From positions 1 through 5,903 of the forward strand of contig JAQBQC010000282.1 in assembly GCA_028287205.1 (NCBI GenBank): 5,903 nucleotides of DNA, written 5' to 3'. Each line of letters opens with the position of its first letter. Positions within the stretch are counted from its first letter, which is position 1. Source of the stretch: Gemmatimonadota bacterium (GTDB taxonomy: Bacteria; Gemmatimonadota; Gemmatimonadetes; Gemmatimonadales; Gemmatimonadaceae). The notes beneath the pieces were generated by a model, which did not search any database, was not told the origin of the DNA, and saw only the letters and a program-made list of their open reading frames with translations. The position numbers and the translations under genes were made by a program. This document shows, piece after piece, positions 1 to 5,903 of the stretch.

Positions 1-1310
1 CCCTGTGCGCATCGCCGGCCGCGAACACGCCGTCCACGCTCGACATGTGATGCGCATCCGTGATGACGCAGCCGCGCGCGTCGAGCCCGACGCCGAGCTG
101 CGCGTGTGGACCCACGCGCGAGGGCCCCTCGAATCCCATCGCGAGCAGCACGAGATCCGCATCGATGGTGAGCTCGCTGTCGACGACAGGCTCGAAGCGC
201 ATGCGCCCACCGGCGCCGATGCTCGGAGCCACGCGAACGGCGTGCAGCCGCTCCACACGCCCTTCGCGTCCGGAGAGCTCCGTCGTCGCGACGCTCCAGT
301 CGCGCGCGCCGCCCTCCTCATGCGCATGCGACGTGCGGAGCTGCATCGGCCAGAGCGGCCACGGAGTCGATGCGTCGCGCGATTCCGGAGGCTGCGGCAT
401 CACCTCGAGTTGCACGACGCTCTGCGCTCCCTGACGATGACAGGTGCCGATGCAATCCGAGCCCGTGTCGCCGCCACCGATCACGATGACACGCTTTCCT
501 GCGGCGGTGATCTCCGTTTCGGTCGGTATGCGCTCGCCCGCCCCACGCCGATTCTGCTGCTCGAGAAAATCCATCGCGAAGTGCACGCCGCCGAGTGCGC
601 GCCCCGGCACATCGAGCTCACGGGCGCGCGCCGCGCCCACCGCGAGCAGGATCGCGTCGTACTCGTGGCGAAGACGCTCTACCTCGATGTCGCGCCCCAC
701 TTCGACGCCCGTCTCGAACACAACACCCTCGGCCGTCATCTGCGCGAGCCGTCGATCGAGCACGCTCTTCTCCATCTTGAAATCGGGTATGCCATAGCGG
801 AGCAAGCCGCCGATCCGATCCGCGCGCTCGTAGACGACCACCGAGTGTCCGCGCCGCCGAAGCTGCTGCGCGCTCGCCAGTCCCGCCGGTCCCGATCCGA
901 TGATCGCCACGCGATAGCCGGTCTCGTGAGCCGGCGGACGCGGAACGATCCATCCTTCATCGAAGCCGCGATCGGCGATCGCCTGTTCGATGCTGCGAAT
1001 CGCCACGGGACGCTCGATGATTCCGAGCACGCACGCGGACTCGCAGGGTGCAGGGCACAGCCGACCCGTGAGCTCCGGAAAATTGTTCGTCGCGTGCAGC
1101 GTCGCGAGCGCTTCTTCCCACTTGTCGCGATAGACGAGGTCGTTCCAGTCGGGAATGATGTTCTGCACGGGGCATCCCGTGTCGCCCTGACAGAATGGAA
1201 CGCCGCAATCCATGCAGCGAGCCGCCTGTTCGCGAACCGAGTCGTCGCTCGGCGGCAGGTAGAACTCCCGCCAGTGCCCGATTCGCTCGAGCACTGGCAG
1301 CCGGCGCTTG

Positions 1311-5843
<4,533 letters not shown>

Positions 5844-5851
5844 CGTCGTCA

Positions 5852-5857
5852 CTCCTC
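5852..5857 (-). promoter_or_regulatory. Ribosome binding site of gltB
   Basis: The minus strand reads GAGGAG here, followed by 8 bases and the ATG at 5843. This ideal spacing decides the start of gltB. The GTG at 5852, three codons earlier in the same frame, overlaps the site and could not use it. Confidence 0.8.
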
Positions 5858-5868
5858 GTGATGCAGAC

Positions 5869-5900
5869 GGCCCCTCCGAACCGTGCGGTCGGGAGGGGCC
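5869..5900. repeat. Strong GC-rich inverted repeat (hairpin) upstream of gltB
   Basis: A perfect 9-base inverted repeat, GGCCCCTCC at 5869-5877 and GGAGGGGCC at 5892-5900, encloses 14 bases. ACC at 5880-5882 and GGT at 5887-5889 can pair inside it around a 4-base loop, after a 2-by-2 mismatch. The hairpin ends 11 bases before the GAGGAG site of gltB. On the minus strand no T run follows, so it is not a classic intrinsic terminator for a gene further upstream in the same direction. A T run for a plus-strand terminator would lie beyond the window. It may be a terminator without a T tract, a 5' leader structure of the gltBD message, or a protein-binding palindrome. Confidence 0.6.
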
Positions 5901-5903
5901 AGG

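Overview
The window holds a single two-gene unit on the minus strand: a complete gltB (large, alpha subunit of glutamate synthase, GOGAT) followed by a gltD (small, beta subunit) that runs off the left edge about 20-40 codons before its expected end. Together they encode bacterial NADPH-dependent glutamate synthase, which turns glutamine plus 2-oxoglutarate into two glutamates and is the assimilation partner of glutamine synthetase. The DNA is GC-rich, codons mostly end in G or C, and both proteins are close to family consensus. This fits a high-GC free-living bacterium such as a member of Gemmatimonadota, Acidobacteriota or Myxococcota. The lineage is an inference from style only, since no marker gene is present.

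Layout, in transcription order from right to left. Positions 5844-5903 are a short leader. It holds a strong GC-rich hairpin (5869-5900) and a GAGGAG ribosome binding site (5852-5857). gltB occupies 5843 to 1311 and includes its catalytic cysteine, the FMN domain, the 3Fe-4S cysteines and the C-terminal glycine-rich beta-helix. gltD starts at 1351, inside the last 41 bases of gltB, with its own AGGAG site. It continues to base 1 with both iron-sulfur cysteine groups, the FAD fold and the NADPH fold visible.

How they work together: GltD oxidises NADPH on its FAD and passes electrons through its two 4Fe-4S clusters to the 3Fe-4S cluster and FMN of GltB. GltB hydrolyses glutamine at its N-terminal amidotransferase site and channels the ammonia to the FMN site, where 2-oxoglutarate is aminated and reduced. 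The overlap of the genes fits coupled translation of two subunits needed in equal amounts.

I found no mobile element, CRISPR array, RNA gene or novel system. This is a core metabolic locus. The points worth a second look are small: the start of gltB, an odd C-terminal tail of GltB that reads into gltD, and two hairpins. No stretch longer than 300 bases lacks a gene.
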